Of a DNA stretch of 64,000 nucleotides, positions 1 to 9,508 are shown one piece after another. Position 1 is the stretch's first letter, and each line of letters starts with the position of its first letter. The stretch spans positions 558,001 to 622,000 of the forward strand of contig JAIUNR010000001.1 of the NCBI GenBank assembly GCA_020161575.1. The letters are read 5' to 3'. Source of the stretch: Pseudomonadota bacterium (GTDB taxonomy: Bacteria; Pseudomonadota; Alphaproteobacteria; Rhizobiales; Beijerinckiaceae). A program made the translations under genes and the position numbers. The notes under the pieces are model-generated. The model was not told the origin of the DNA, made no database searches, and worked only from the letters and a program-made list of their open reading frames with translations.

Positions 1-2
1 CG

Positions 3-731
3 CGGCATTGCGCCGATCTGCCGATGGCGGCCTCGGATATCCAGAAGCTCGGCGTCGGCGGACTTCTGATGGAGATCGTTTCACGGCCCCAGCCAAGAGC
101 GGGCATGGGCGGAGTCGAGAGGGAGAAGATTGCCGCCGGCAAGCCGGGGGGCGTCGCGGCAATTGTTCTTGCGGCGGGGCGTTCCACGCGCTTTGGCGCG
201 CAGAACAAGCTGCTGGCTTCCTATCAGGGCGAGCCGATGCTTTCGCACGTGCTGGCGCGCGCCGCCGATGCCGCGCTCGATCCGATCCTGATCGTGACCG
301 GACACGAGCGGGAGCAGGTCGAGGCGATCGCTGAAAATGCGGGGCGCTTCGTTCATAATCCGGCTTTCGCCGAAGGACTTTCGACCTCGCTGCATGCCGG
401 CTTTCAGGCTTTGCCGCCAGAGGTCGACGCCGCCTTCGTGTTGCTCGCCGATATGCCGCGCGTGAAGCGTGAAACGCTTGATGCGCTTCTTGCCGCCGCC
501 GTGGCCAATCCGGCGGCGGAGGCTTTCGTGCCGGCCTATTCCGGGCATTGGGGCAATCCCGTTCTGGTGCGTCGCGCGCTTTTTCCAGCCTTTCTTTCCC
601 TTCACGGTGATCAGGGCGCGCGCAAGCTGCTTCAGACAGCGGGGGATGCGGTTCAGGAAGTGGCGGTCGATGATCCCGGCATTCTCGCGGATTTCGACAC
701 GCCCGAAGCGCTCGCGCGCGCGGATCAATAG
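3..731 (+). CDS. Molybdopterin-binding / MocA-like nucleotidyltransferase fusion, 3' part
   Basis: The visible part is a MobA/MocA-type nucleotidyltransferase, a family that transfers CMP or GMP to the molybdenum cofactor. The glycine-rich NTP-binding loop [11 protein letters not shown] and the metal-site segment LLADMP are clear. The frame stays open to the left edge, and the residues before the first internal ATG (position 24), ending in MGVGG-like LGVGGLLMEIVSRPQPRAG, match the linker I know from proteins with an N-terminal MoeA/MogA-type molybdopterin-binding domain fused to a MocA-like domain. I therefore treat the gene as cut by the window edge rather than starting at 24. The NTP transferase call is safe; the fusion call rests on that linker. 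It converges on the next gene and overlaps it by 7 bases. Confidence 0.8.
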   Translation, partial: RHCADLPMAASDIQKLGVGGLLMEIVSRPQPRAGMGGVEREKIAAGKPGGVAAIVLAAGRSTRFGAQNKLLASYQGEPMLSHVLARAADAALDPILIVTGHEREQVEAIAENAGRFVHNPAFAEGLSTSLHAGFQALPPEVDAAFVLLADMPRVKRETLDALLAAAVANPAAEAFVPAYSGHWGNPVLVRRALFPAFLSLHGDQGARKLLQTAGDAVQEVAVDDPGILADFDTPEALARADQ

Positions 732-1786
732 ATCAGGCGATAGGCCGAAAGCGTGACATAGAGGCCCGGCTTTTGCCCCGGCTGCCATTCCGTGCCGAAT
801 GCCGCGCCGATTCTGGCGCGCCAGAGAGGAAGTTCCGAAATATGGGCTCCGGCGCGAAGCTTGCGCCATCCGCCCTGCAAGGATACCCCGCGCGCGGCAA
901 TGTCGCGGCCTGCCGAATAGGATATTTCCGGGCCGAAACGGATCTGCGTGCCGGCGAGCGCAAAGGCATGCTGGAAGCGAAAGAATACGCTGCGCTCCGC
1001 CTGATCGAGCAGCAGGCTCGCAAGGCTGTGGCGGGAACCCCAACGGAGCGGGCCTTGCCAGTTCAGCCAGAGATCGAGGCCGGCAGCGGGGCCAATCTCG
1101 AATGTGCGCCCGGTTCCCCAGGCGCGGCTGGGCGGATGGCGCAGGATGCTCACGCCGGCCATTGCCGTGATCGCGAGCGGGCCGCGATGCCATTCGTAGC
1201 CGCCCAGCAGCCGCGCCGAGGAAACGCGATGCGCGGTGCGAGCGAGCGAGGGGTCATATTCGGCCAGCCGGATGCCGAGCGTCACCATCGTCCGCCAGCC
1301 TGGCCGATCCATCCGCCGGTCGTGCGCCAGCTTGGTGCCGAGCGTAAGGAAACGATCGTGCCGGGTCAGGTCGAGGCTTTTGAACGCAACCGAGCGGTAA
1401 GGGGGGGCACTTTGCCAGAGTTCGGCCATGGAAGATGGAGGGGGCGAGAGCGAACCGAGCAGCGCCCGCCCTTTTGCGGGAAGCTGGCCGAGGCGGGGCA
1501 GGCGGATGCGGAGCGAGGCAAGCGGATCGCCCAGAAACGCGATGCCGCTCCTTGAGGTCGATGCGGGAAGCCCCTGTCCAGCCTGGATATCCTCCTGTTC
1601 CTCAGGATCCAGATCCGGGTCGTCGGCCGCCTCGGGTAGCGTTTCACTTGGGAGGGAAGGCGGCGCATTCTCCAATCTGCGCGTGTTGCTTCTCAATTCC
1701 GCTGCCTGCGCGCAAGCGATAAGCCACAGCGCCCCGGAGAGCAGCCCGAAGCCAAGTTTTCCCGCCCTCCCGATGGCCATTCGCAT
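725..1786 (-). CDS. BcsS-like outer membrane beta-barrel protein
   Basis: A 353-residue exported protein. The start at 1786 (MRMAIGRAG) gives a clean signal peptide ending near ACAQA-AEL and has GGAG 10 bases upstream; longer starts would bury the signal. The mature part begins with an acidic, proline-rich stretch and ends in alternating beta-rich segments (LLGGYEWHRGPLAITAMAGV, RFGPEISYSAG, a final YVTLSAYRLIY). This resembles the cellulose biosynthesis protein BcsS family (PF17036), small barrels found near cellulose genes in rhizobia, with the usual tyrosine at the C-terminus. No cellulose synthase gene is in the window, so the cellulose link is only by family resemblance. Confidence 0.55.
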   Translation of the reverse strand: MRMAIGRAGKLGFGLLSGALWLIACAQAAELRSNTRRLENAPPSLPSETLPEAADDPDLDPEEQEDIQAGQGLPASTSRSGIAFLGDPLASLRIRLPRLGQLPAKGRALLGSLSPPPSSMAELWQSAPPYRSVAFKSLDLTRHDRFLTLGTKLAHDRRMDRPGWRTMVTLGIRLAEYDPSLARTAHRVSSARLLGGYEWHRGPLAITAMAGVSILRHPPSRAWGTGRTFEIGPAAGLDLWLNWQGPLRWGSRHSLASLLLDQAERSVFFRFQHAFALAGTQIRFGPEISYSAGRDIAARGVSLQGGWRKLRAGAHISELPLWRARIGAAFGTEWQPGQKPGLYVTLSAYRLIY

Positions 1787-1977
1787 GGGCCGGCCGCTCC
1801 CTGCGGCTTGTTCGGTTTTTACACCACGGGGCAAGCAAAGCGCGCCACTTACGTGATCGCTAGCAACCTGGGATTGCGATTGGCGAGCGGATGATGGTGC
1901 GCCCTGTTTTTGACTTTTCTTGCGAGGCTATTCCCACTATTCACAAGGGCCGCGATGCGCCGGGAGCTTGTGACGTG

Positions 1978-2607
1978 ATGAAGCCGTACTCGGCGCGAAT
2001 ATCCGATATCCTGAGTGAGACGATCCGGGGAATCGGAAACGATATCAATCCCAACCCCACCATCGCCGATTTTACCGCTGCGCTCGGCAATCGTTCCTTC
2101 GGGATCGTGCTGGTGCTTTTCGGCCTGCCCAACCTGCTTCCGGTCCCGGGCCTGCCGATGCTGTGCGGGGTAATCATCGGCGTTGTCGCCTATCAGATGA
2201 TGATGGGGCGCACGAGCCTCGCCCTGCCGGCATGGCTGGGGCGCCGCCGGGTCAGCCGCAAGGATCTCGCGAAGGTGTTCGACCGCGCGGAGGGTGGGCT
2301 GCGCTGGGTCGAGAAGGTGATGCGCCCGAGGCTTCCGATGCTTGTGGGCGAGAACTCCCAGCAATTGCATGGCGTTGTGCTGATGTGCCTCGCCATTGCG
2401 CTGATGGCGCCGATCCCGTTTTTCGGCGGTATTCCGCCGGGAATCGCCGTGATCCTGATCGGCCTCGCCTTGGCGGAGCGCGACGGCGTTTTCGCGATTG
2501 CCGGCTGGATCGCCACCGTCTTCGCGCTCATTTTCACAATTGCCCTGACCTACGCGATCCTACGGCAGATCGTGGTCCTGTTTCTCTCGGCAACCGGAAT
2601 GAGGTGA
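1978..2607 (+). CDS. ExoD family exopolysaccharide synthesis protein
   Basis: A 209-residue integral membrane protein of the ExoD family (PF06055), named for a Sinorhizobium gene needed for exopolysaccharide production and nodule invasion. Family marks are the NRSFGIVLVLFGLPNLLP segment followed by PGLPMLCGVIIG, then further hydrophobic helices in the second half (VVLMCLAIALMAPIPFFGG, IPPGIAVILIGLALAERDG, and a C-terminal helix). I start at the ATG at 1978, with GGGAG 11 bases upstream; the GTG one codon earlier is an alternative, and the upstream in-frame ATG would add 29 residues of low-quality sequence. Its biochemical role is not settled in the family. Confidence 0.85.
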   Translation: MKPYSARISDILSETIRGIGNDINPNPTIADFTAALGNRSFGIVLVLFGLPNLLPVPGLPMLCGVIIGVVAYQMMMGRTSLALPAWLGRRRVSRKDLAKVFDRAEGGLRWVEKVMRPRLPMLVGENSQQLHGVVLMCLAIALMAPIPFFGGIPPGIAVILIGLALAERDGVFAIAGWIATVFALIFTIALTYAILRQIVVLFLSATGMR

Positions 2608-2624
2608 AAGCCGGCGGGCTCTTT

Positions 2625-4772
2625 TCAGGCCGCGGTTTTGGGTGAGGTCTCGCCGATGCCCTGGTTCTGGATGCGCAGCATTTCGTCGATTGCATCCGCC
2701 GAGACCGGCTTCGAGAACAGATACCCTTGCAGGAAATGGCAGCCGACGGCTTGCAGGAACCGGCGCTGTTCTTCCGTCTCCACGCCTTCGGCGGTGACTT
2801 CCAGGCCGAGGGCGCGCCCCAGATGCACGACGGAATGGACGAGGATCGCGCTTTCGCCGGTCGCTTCCATGGAATCGAGGAAGGATTTGTCGATCTTGAT
2901 CTTGTCGAAGGCGAAACGCCGCAGATAGATCAGCGAAGAATAGCCGGTGCCGAAATCGTCGAGCGCCAGCTTCACGCCCAGCGAGCGCAATTCCATCATG
3001 CCCGCTTCCGCGTGATCTTCGTCCTCGACCAGCACGCCTTCGGTGAGTTCGAGTTCGAGCCTGCCCGGTTCGAGACCGGCATCGGAGAGGATGCGCCCGA
3101 CATCGGTCACGAAATCGGGGTGCCGGAACTGGATCGCCGACACGTTGACGCCCACGCGCAAACCCGGCCAGCGCTTGGCGTCGAGGCAGGCGCGCTTCAT
3201 CACCCATTCGCCGAGCGGTACGATCAGCCCGCGCTCTTCGGCGGCCGAGATGAAGGTCGCCGGTGAAATCAACCCGTGGAGCGGGTGGCGCCAACGGACC
3301 AGCGCCTCGACGGACGCGATCTTGCCGGAATCCGCGAAAACCTGGGGCTGGTAGACCAGTGCCAGCTCGTCGCGATCGATCGCGCCGCGCAGCTCGTCGT
3401 CCACGAGCTTCCGGATGCGCTCGTTCTCGGTCATCCGGTGTTCGTAGAGCGCGAAGCGGTTGCGCCCCTCGTTCTTGGCCCGATAGAGCGCGGTATCTGC
3501 CGCGCGCAGCACGGCGGCGACCTCCAGCCCGTCATCGGGCGCGAAGGAGATGCCGACGGTCACGCCGATGCGCATCGTCACGCCGTCCATGACGAAGGGG
3601 CGGTTCGCGGCATCAATGACCGCCTGCGCAAGCCGCGTCACCTCGTTGTGGGAGCGCACGGAGGTGAGCAGAACGGCAAACTCGTCGCCACCCAGCCGGG
3701 CGATCACATCCGTCTGGCGCAGCAGCGCGCGCACGCGATTGCCGAAATCGATGATGACCTTGTCGCCGGCCGCATGGCCGAACGTGTCGTTGACATCCTT
3801 GAACTTGTCGAGATCGAGCAGCAGCACGGCAACGGAAGTGTCGTGGTTCGGCAGATCCTCGATGCTCTGCGCCAGGCTCTCGCAGAAGACGGCGCGGTTG
3901 GGCAGACCGGAGAGCGGATCATGGCGGGCATCGTGACTAGCTTTCGCTTCCCGCATCAGGATCGCCTCGGTCGAGGCACGCATGCGGCGGAAAAGGGCAA
4001 CGGCGATGATCGCGACCGAGACAGAGGCCAGGAGGCCGAAAATGCCGAGATCGACAAGCGTCTCGGCAGGCGCCCGGCTTGGGGTCCAGACAAGGCTCAT
4101 TGGCGGAGTATCGCCGAAACCCGAGACGGGATAGCTGGTGGGTTGCGCCGGCGTGCCATTCACAAGACGCAGTTCTGGAATGCCAAGCACCGTGGAAAGG
4201 CGCCGCAGCGTCGTTGCGCCGACCGGCCGAGTGGCCACGAGGATAATCGAGCGGCCGATAGGCAGCATCGCCATCGAGATGATGCCTTGACCGTCCTGGA
4301 GCAGGCGCGCCTCGCGACCGATGCCGATTGTCGAGGAATCCAGTCCGCGCAGTCGGGAGGAATCAATCAGGCTGTGAGCGAGCAGGCGCCGCCTGGTGAG
4401 CACATCGCTTTCGCCCGCCTCGGCAAGGATTTCTCCATCCGCCTTGTTGATCAGGATGACAAAATCTGTCGCCTGCCGCCGGTTGAGAGAAGAGAGCAGG
4501 CGCTCGACAAGATCACGGTTGCGATGCGCCTGAAACAACTCGCCGAGGCCTTCATCGCGGGCAAGACCGACAAGCAGGTTTTCGCTTTCAATGGCAAGGC
4601 TTTGTGCAAGCTGACGTTTTTCACGATCGAGTTCAAAAGTCTCCTGCCGCCTGGTTGCCCGATCAGCGACAAGCGCCATCGATCCCATGACGCAAAGCAC
4701 CAGCAGGAAAACCGGCAGCAAGGAAAGGGGAACCCCCCGCGCCTTCTGTGTTCGGGCTGGCAGGATTTTCAT
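2625..4772 (-). CDS. Membrane-bound GGDEF-EAL cyclic di-GMP enzyme
   Basis: 715 residues. Two membrane helices (about 14-36 and 240-262) flank a periplasmic sensor region that looks like a CHASE4-type domain. The GGDEF domain has an intact GGDEF at 361-365 and an inhibitory-site RxxD (RQTD, 352-355) exactly five residues before it, so the cyclase half looks active and product-inhibited. The EAL domain keeps EAL at 489-491, the ELTEG metal ligand region near 577 and the DDFGTGYS loop at 605-612, so phosphodiesterase activity is also plausible. Which activity wins cannot be read from sequence. It is the only cyclic di-GMP-making or -breaking enzyme in a window that also carries three PilZ proteins. 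Confidence 0.95.
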   Translation of the reverse strand: MKILPARTQKARGVPLSLLPVFLLVLCVMGSMALVADRATRRQETFELDREKRQLAQSLAIESENLLVGLARDEGLGELFQAHRNRDLVERLLSSLNRRQATDFVILINKADGEILAEAGESDVLTRRRLLAHSLIDSSRLRGLDSSTIGIGREARLLQDGQGIISMAMLPIGRSIILVATRPVGATTLRRLSTVLGIPELRLVNGTPAQPTSYPVSGFGDTPPMSLVWTPSRAPAETLVDLGIFGLLASVSVAIIAVALFRRMRASTEAILMREAKASHDARHDPLSGLPNRAVFCESLAQSIEDLPNHDTSVAVLLLDLDKFKDVNDTFGHAAGDKVIIDFGNRVRALLRQTDVIARLGGDEFAVLLTSVRSHNEVTRLAQAVIDAANRPFVMDGVTMRIGVTVGISFAPDDGLEVAAVLRAADTALYRAKNEGRNRFALYEHRMTENERIRKLVDDELRGAIDRDELALVYQPQVFADSGKIASVEALVRWRHPLHGLISPATFISAAEERGLIVPLGEWVMKRACLDAKRWPGLRVGVNVSAIQFRHPDFVTDVGRILSDAGLEPGRLELELTEGVLVEDEDHAEAGMMELRSLGVKLALDDFGTGYSSLIYLRRFAFDKIKIDKSFLDSMEATGESAILVHSVVHLGRALGLEVTAEGVETEEQRRFLQAVGCHFLQGYLFSKPVSADAIDEMLRIQNQGIGETSPKTAA

Positions 4773-5353
4773 TCAGGAACTCAACCGCAACTCGATATTC
4801 TACTCAGTGCCTATCCTGAGGGAAGAAGGTTGACAGGTTATTTCCAATGTTCCGATAGGTTGCGGACAAGGGTTTTTCATCAATGGCTTGGAAGAGGAAT
4901 ACGGCGTATCCGGCTCAGCGTCGGCGCGACTGCGTACGGCCACGCGCGGAGAAGCGGCGTTCGTCCCTCAGAAGGATGCAAAACCCTATGCAGACGGCGC
5001 CGATGACCGAAGCGGCCTGAAAAACGCTCAACCACCACGATAGCTGTTGAATGAGGGCGTTCATTTGTCTTTGCCGGTTAAAATAGAACAGGGCGCATAA
5101 AAATCTTGATCGAAAGAAATTGCCGTTTTCTTGCAACGACCGGCGGGCTTTTCTTTCAAAGTTTTGGTGTGCGGAGCCACCCTAACGAAAAATACCGCGG
5201 CAATTTAGGCAGCGATTCGCGCAAAACCTCAAGGATCACCACCTGGCCTGTGAATATTGGCCCCAGGCAGGCCGGCGTATTGCAGATCCTGGTGAGGTAG
5301 GATCAATCGCTCGATCGCGGTCTGCGAGGGCGAAGAAGCTGAGGAAAGGGGTT
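4773..5353. other. Intergenic region between GGDEF-EAL and radC genes
   Basis: 581 bases with no convincing gene apart from the 49-codon candidate at 4915-5064. Parts of it (about 4790-4870 and 5080-5170) are richer in A and T than the coding DNA around it, as expected of promoter DNA for the GGDEF-EAL gene. I see no clear terminator hairpin with a T tract after radC. Confidence 0.5.
4915..5064 (-). CDS. Possible small single-pass membrane protein
   Basis: A 49-codon frame starting MNALIQQLSWWLS, with one hydrophobic helix (about residues 9-32, FQAASVIGAVCIGFCILL) and a very basic tail rich in Arg. The helix-plus-positive-tail pattern looks protein-like and would place the tail in the cytoplasm. 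The Shine-Dalgarno sequence is poor (AAGACAA), and a longer in-frame start exists at 5136. No family is recognised. It sits upstream of, and in the same direction as, the GGDEF-EAL gene. Confidence 0.3.
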   Translation of the reverse strand: MNALIQQLSWWLSVFQAASVIGAVCIGFCILLRDERRFSARGRTQSRRR

Positions 5354-6088
5354 TCAGAGCAACCCCAGCGCGCGGAAGCTGGCGTGCCCCTTGCGCCCGA
5401 CGATGAGATGGTCATGCACCACGATTCCCAGCGGTTCGGCGAGTGTGACGATCTCACGGGTCATCTCGATATCCGTGCGGGACGGCGTGGGGTCACCGGA
5501 AGGGTGATTATGCGCGAGGATCAGCGCGGAGGCATTGAGCTGCAAGGCACGACGGATGATCTCGCGTGGATAGACGGGGGTGTGATCCACCGTGCCGCGC
5601 TGCATCACCTCATCGCCGATCAATCCGTTCTTTTTGTCGAGGAACAGCAGGCGCAACTCCTCGACCTCGGCGAAAGCCATCGTCGTTCGGCAATATTCCA
5701 CCACGGAAGCCCAGGAGCCCAGCACCTGCCGGTCCTTGACCGCGCCCAGCGTCACGCGCCGTGCGGCGGCCCCGATCAGCTTGAGGTCATGGATGATGGC
5801 TGGCCCCACGCCGTTGATTTCCATCAGCCGCTCAGGGGGCGCCGCAACGACCTCCGAAAAGGAGCCGAACCGCGCCACCAGCGCCTTGGCGATGCCCTTG
5901 ACATCGCCGCGCACGATCGAGCGGAACAGCACCAGTTCGAGCAATTCGTAATCCGGGAGCGCCTCCGGGCTTTGCGTGAAACGTGCGCGCAGGCGCTCGC
6001 GATGACCGAGGTAATGCGGTGTCTCCGCTCCCTTGCCACGCGGGGAGGAGCGGGCTTTTTTCGGGGGCGGAGGCGCCGCCTCGCTCAT
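5354..6088 (-). CDS. radC: RadC family JAB-domain protein
   Basis: 244 residues of the RadC family (PF04002 with the helix-hairpin-helix part). A basic N-terminal tail of about 22 residues is followed by the HhH segment ([15 protein letters not shown]) and the JAMM metal site H193-N-H195-P-S-G-D-P-x-P-S-x-x-D206, which is complete. JAMM proteins are usually zinc hydrolases, but RadC has no proven repair function despite its name; relatives often accompany mobile DNA. Here it starts inside the stop codon of the map gene (ATGA overlap at 6085-6088), so the two are translationally coupled, an arrangement I know from other Rhizobiales. Confidence 0.92.
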   Translation of the reverse strand: MSEAAPPPPKKARSSPRGKGAETPHYLGHRERLRARFTQSPEALPDYELLELVLFRSIVRGDVKGIAKALVARFGSFSEVVAAPPERLMEINGVGPAIIHDLKLIGAAARRVTLGAVKDRQVLGSWASVVEYCRTTMAFAEVEELRLLFLDKKNGLIGDEVMQRGTVDHTPVYPREIIRRALQLNASALILAHNHPSGDPTPSRTDIEMTREIVTLAEPLGIVVHDHLIVGRKGHASFRALGLL

Positions 6089-6930
6089 CCGATCACGGCC
6101 TTGCCGAAGGCGGGATTGTCGGGAAAATCGAGCCCCGCGGGCGAGCGCGTGAAGACTTCCACGCCTGTTTCCGTGACAGCTATCGTATGCTCGAACTGGG
6201 CCGATAGGGAGCGGTCGCGGGTTACGGCCGTCCAGCCATCGGCGAGGATCTTCACATGGGGGCGGCCAAGATTGATCATCGGCTCGATGGTGAAGAACAT
6301 GCCCGGCTTGAGTTCCACACCCTCGCCGGCGCGCCCGTAATGGAGGATGTTCGGCTCGTCATGGAAGAGCTGGCCGAGTCCGTGACCGCAGAAGTCGCGC
6401 ACCACCGAACAGCGTTCCGCTTCCGCATGGCGCTGGATTGCCGCGCCGATATGGCCGGTTGTCGCCCCCGGCTTGACCGCCTGAATGCCCTTCTCAAGGC
6501 ATTCATAGGTGACTTCCATCAACCTCATCGCGCGGCGCGGTACTTCGCCCACGCCATACATGCGGCTGGAATCGCCATGCCAGCCATCCACCACGAGTGT
6601 GACGTCGATATTGACGATATCGCCATCCTTCAGCGGTTTCTCGCCGGGAATGCCGTGACAGACCACATGGTTGATCGAGGTGCAGCACGAACGCATATAG
6701 CCGCGGTAATAGAGCGTCGCCGGATAGGCGCCGTGATCCATCGCGAAATCGAAGACGAGACGGTCGATCGCATCCGTCGTGATGCCGGGCTTGACGAAAT
6801 CCACCAGCATGTCGAGCGCGCGCGCGGTGAGCTGACCGGCCTTGCGCATGGCGGCGAAGGCTTCCGGTCCGTGGAGCTTGATCGTGCCGGGCTGGCGGCG
6901 GGTAGGGGCTTCGGTCCCGGTCTGCGTCAT
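6085..6930 (-). CDS. map: Type I methionine aminopeptidase
   Basis: Removes the initiator methionine from new proteins in the cytoplasm. The five metal ligands of the pita-bread fold are all present: D109, D120, H183, E216 and E247, with the active-site histidine in the CHGIPG segment (H92). At 281 residues it is slightly longer than the E. coli enzyme because of an N-terminal tail of about 20 residues. The start MTQTGTEAP is preceded by a long untranslated stretch before the divergent FkbM gene. It is the first gene of a map-radC pair. Confidence 0.95.
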   Translation of the reverse strand: MTQTGTEAPTRRQPGTIKLHGPEAFAAMRKAGQLTARALDMLVDFVKPGITTDAIDRLVFDFAMDHGAYPATLYYRGYMRSCCTSINHVVCHGIPGEKPLKDGDIVNIDVTLVVDGWHGDSSRMYGVGEVPRRAMRLMEVTYECLEKGIQAVKPGATTGHIGAAIQRHAEAERCSVVRDFCGHGLGQLFHDEPNILHYGRAGEGVELKPGMFFTIEPMINLGRPHVKILADGWTAVTRDRSLSAQFEHTIAVTETGVEVFTRSPAGLDFPDNPAFGKAVIG

Positions 6931-7088
6931 GGTCCATCCAGAGAATAACAGATACTGAGAGATGTAGCGTCACATGCGCGCCGATCCAAGGGGAAAGGCG
7001 CATTGCCGGAAGGCAGGGCAGGTAGGGCAATCGGAAGGCTCGCTTTTTGCGTTTCCTCCGGTTAAGAAACCGCCGGATGGAAAGCACC

Positions 7089-7934
7089 ATGAACGACAAT
7101 CCCCCGCCTTTCGGAACCTATGCCGCCACCGGCGCCGTTGCGCGCCTGATCCGCTGGACCCGCGCCATGCCCGCCGGCTGGCTTGGCAAAAGGCTCGGAT
7201 TTCTCCTGCGGCGCATCGCGATCGGCCGGCTTGGCGGCAAGCCGGTGGATGTCGCCTCGCTCGGCGCCAATTTCCGCCTGAGCCCCTACAACAACGTTTG
7301 TGAGAAGCGCATCCTCTTCTCCCCGCGCGATTTTGACGAAACCGAGCGTGATCTTCTTATCTCGCGCCTCACGCCGGATTTCGTCTTCCTCGATATCGGC
7401 GCCAATATCGGGGGCTATTCGCTCGCGGTCGCGGCGAAAGCGGGGCCGGGCGCGCGTATCCTCGCCTTCGAGCCGCAACCCGAGGTTTTCGAGCGGCTCA
7501 CTTACAATATCCGCGCCAATCCCTTCGGGAACGTCAAGGCGCTTGCTGTCGCCGTCGCCGATCGTAACGGCGAGATCACGCTTTTCCTTGATCCGCGCAA
7601 CAAGGGTGAGGCGAGCGTGAAGATCGTCAGTTCCGATCAGGCGCGTCAGGTGAAGGTGCCCGCGCGCAGCCTCGCCTTCATCTGCGAGGACGAGACGCTC
7701 GACCATATCGACGCGATGAAGCTCGATGTCGAAGGGGCAGAGGATATCATCCTCAATCGCTTCTTCACCGATGCGCGCGAAAGCCTCTGGCCGAAGCTGA
7801 TCATCGTCGAGCGTGGCGAGGAGCGCTGGTCCTCCGATCTGCTCGGGATGCTTGGCGCGAAAGGCTACAAGAAGATCGGCGAGACGCGGAACAATCACCT
7901 TCTGGAGCGGCTTCCCGCCGGATCGCCCGCATGA
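7089..7934 (+). CDS. FkbM family methyltransferase
   Basis: 281 residues with the FkbM-type SAM-dependent methyltransferase domain (PF05050). The SAM-binding motif I is FLDIGANIGGYS, followed by the acidic strand-2 end (ILAFEPQPEVFERL) and the KLDVEGAEDIIL segment typical of the family. FkbM enzymes O-methylate sugars or other small molecules; the substrate here is unknown. I start at the ATG at 7089, which has GGAAAG five bases upstream, rather than the in-frame ATG at 7047. The stop codon overlaps the start of the next gene (ATGA), so the two form an operon. Confidence 0.85.
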   Translation: MNDNPPPFGTYAATGAVARLIRWTRAMPAGWLGKRLGFLLRRIAIGRLGGKPVDVASLGANFRLSPYNNVCEKRILFSPRDFDETERDLLISRLTPDFVFLDIGANIGGYSLAVAAKAGPGARILAFEPQPEVFERLTYNIRANPFGNVKALAVAVADRNGEITLFLDPRNKGEASVKIVSSDQARQVKVPARSLAFICEDETLDHIDAMKLDVEGAEDIILNRFFTDARESLWPKLIIVERGEERWSSDLLGMLGAKGYKKIGETRNNHLLERLPAGSPA

Positions 7935-8692
7935 GCGAGAACGCAGCGCTTGAGCCGATCACAGCGGCGATTCTCGTCATCGGCGACGAGATCCTTTCCG
8001 GTCGCACGAAGGACAGGAATATCGGTTATATCGCGGAATACCTCTTCAATATCGGCATCGACCTGCGCGAGGTCCGCGTCGTGCCGGATGAGGAGGCGGA
8101 AATCGTCGCGGCGGTGAACGCGCTGCGGGCGCGCTACACCTATCTCTTCACCACCGGCGGCATCGGCCCGACCCATGACGACATCACCGCCGATTGCATC
8201 GCCAAGGCGTTCGGCGTTGCGATCGATGTCGATCCGCGCGCGCGGGCGATGCTGCTCGAACGCTACCAGGAGAGCGATCTCAACGCCGCGCGCCTGCGCA
8301 TGGCGCGCATTCCGGCCGGCGCGGAACTGATCGAAAATCCCATCTCTAAGGCGCCGGGCTTCCGCCTCGGCAATGTCATCGTGATGGCCGGCGTTCCCGC
8401 GATCATGCAGGCGATGCTCGACAATGTCGCGCCCGGCCTCGAGACCGGAATCCGCGTCGAGGTGGCGACGATCGAGGCGTCGGGCCTGCCGGAAGGCATC
8501 TATGCCGGCCCTCTCGGCGCGTTGGCGGAAGAATTTCCCGCGCTCTCCATCGGCTCCTATCCCTCCTTCCACCAGGGCGGTTTTACGAACCAGATCGTGG
8601 TGCGCGGGCGTGAGCGCGCGCAAATTGCGGCGGCGGAAGCAAAAATCCGGGGAATGCTGGCCGCTCTTGTTGCCGACAAAGCACCGATCTAG
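7931..8692 (+). CDS. CinA-like molybdopterin-binding domain protein
   Basis: 253 residues corresponding to the N-terminal MoCF-biosynthesis domain of CinA (competence/damage-inducible protein A). The motifs GDEILSGRT near the start and FTTGGIGPTHDDIT (about residues 75-88) are characteristic. The C-terminal nicotinamide-nucleotide amidase domain of full CinA is absent, which is common in Alphaproteobacteria where it is a separate gene. In related proteins this domain has ADP-ribose pyrophosphatase or pterin-binding activity; I cannot choose here. It overlaps the FkbM gene by four bases. Confidence 0.85.
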   Translation: MSENAALEPITAAILVIGDEILSGRTKDRNIGYIAEYLFNIGIDLREVRVVPDEEAEIVAAVNALRARYTYLFTTGGIGPTHDDITADCIAKAFGVAIDVDPRARAMLLERYQESDLNAARLRMARIPAGAELIENPISKAPGFRLGNVIVMAGVPAIMQAMLDNVAPGLETGIRVEVATIEASGLPEGIYAGPLGALAEEFPALSIGSYPSFHQGGFTNQIVVRGRERAQIAAAEAKIRGMLAALVADKAPI

Positions 8693-8752
8693 AACAATCC
8701 GCCGCGCGGCTTCCGTATTCTTGACCGGGCCGTCGCACCAGACGAGGTGATC

Positions 8753-9268
8753 ATGCACGAAACCACCGTGAAACCCCTGCCGGCCAAGGCTTTTCCCGTT
8801 TCGTGGGATCAGTTCCACCGCGATGCGCGGGCATTGGCCTGGCGGCTTGCGGCATCGGGGCCTTACGATTCCATCGTCTGCATCACGCGTGGCGGGCTCG
8901 TGCCGGCGGCGATCGTCGCGCGCGAGCTGGATCTGAGGATGATCGAGACCGTGTGCATCGCCTCTTATCACAGCTATGACACGCAAGGGGGGCTGAAGGT
9001 CATCAAGGGGGTCGACCACGTGATTGCCGGCACGGATGGCGGCAAGGGCGTGCTGGTGATCGACGATCTGGTGGATACCGGCTCCACCGTGCGCATGGTG
9101 CGCGAGATGCTGCCCAAGGCGCATTTCGCCACCGTTTACGCCAAGCCGCAGGGGCGCCCTCTGGTCGATACTTTCGTCACCGAAGTCAGCCAGGATACCT
9201 GGATCTATTTCCCCTGGGATATGGGACTCGCCTTCCAGCAACCGATCCGCGACGGCGCGGCGGGGTAA
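8753..9268 (+). CDS. gpt: Xanthine(-guanine) phosphoribosyltransferase
   Basis: Salvages xanthine and guanine by joining them to PRPP. The 171-residue protein has the PRPP loop [16 protein letters not shown] and the upstream [18 protein letters not shown] segment of the Gpt type. I start at the ATG at 8753, five bases after GAGG (8744-8747); a GTG two codons earlier overlaps that Shine-Dalgarno and is less likely. It stands 60 bases after the CinA-like gene and may share its transcript. Confidence 0.9.
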   Translation: MHETTVKPLPAKAFPVSWDQFHRDARALAWRLAASGPYDSIVCITRGGLVPAAIVARELDLRMIETVCIASYHSYDTQGGLKVIKGVDHVIAGTDGGKGVLVIDDLVDTGSTVRMVREMLPKAHFATVYAKPQGRPLVDTFVTEVSQDTWIYFPWDMGLAFQQPIRDGAAG

Positions 9269-9416
9269 GGGCAGGGGATGCGGGGGCGTCGTCGGCCACC
9301 GCTTCCGCGATCCTAGCCGTAAGCGTGCCTTTTCCTGCGCTGGAGGTTTGTCTCGATGGGCAGGGCGAAAACGCATGGGTGACAGGCCGCGAAAACCCGG
9401 CTAAGCGGCATGTGGC

Positions 9417-9503
9417 GCGGACGTGGCGAAACCGGTAGACGCAAGAGACTTAAAATCTCTCGGCCGCAAGGCTGTGCGGGTTCGACCCCCGCCGTCCGCA
9501 CCA
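9417..9503 (+). tRNA. tRNA-Leu (anticodon TAA)
   Basis: An 87-base cloverleaf: acceptor GCGGACG pairs with CGTCCGC, a long variable arm typical of class II tRNAs, anticodon loop CTTAAAA giving anticodon TAA, TpsiC segment GTTCGAC, and an encoded 3' ACCA. It reads UUA codons. It lies between gpt and the convergent cueR. Confidence 0.97.
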
Positions 9504-9508
9504 GCTTT

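Noticed and set aside
24-731. ATG at 24 as the true start of the first gene
   Set aside because: The frame is open to the window edge and the residues before and after 24 fit the linker of a longer two-domain protein.
3276-5006. 576-codon open frame on the plus strand opposite the GGDEF-EAL gene
   Set aside because: It is a mirror of a clear gene; high GC keeps antisense frames open. The product has no domain and is rich in Arg, Gly and Ala.
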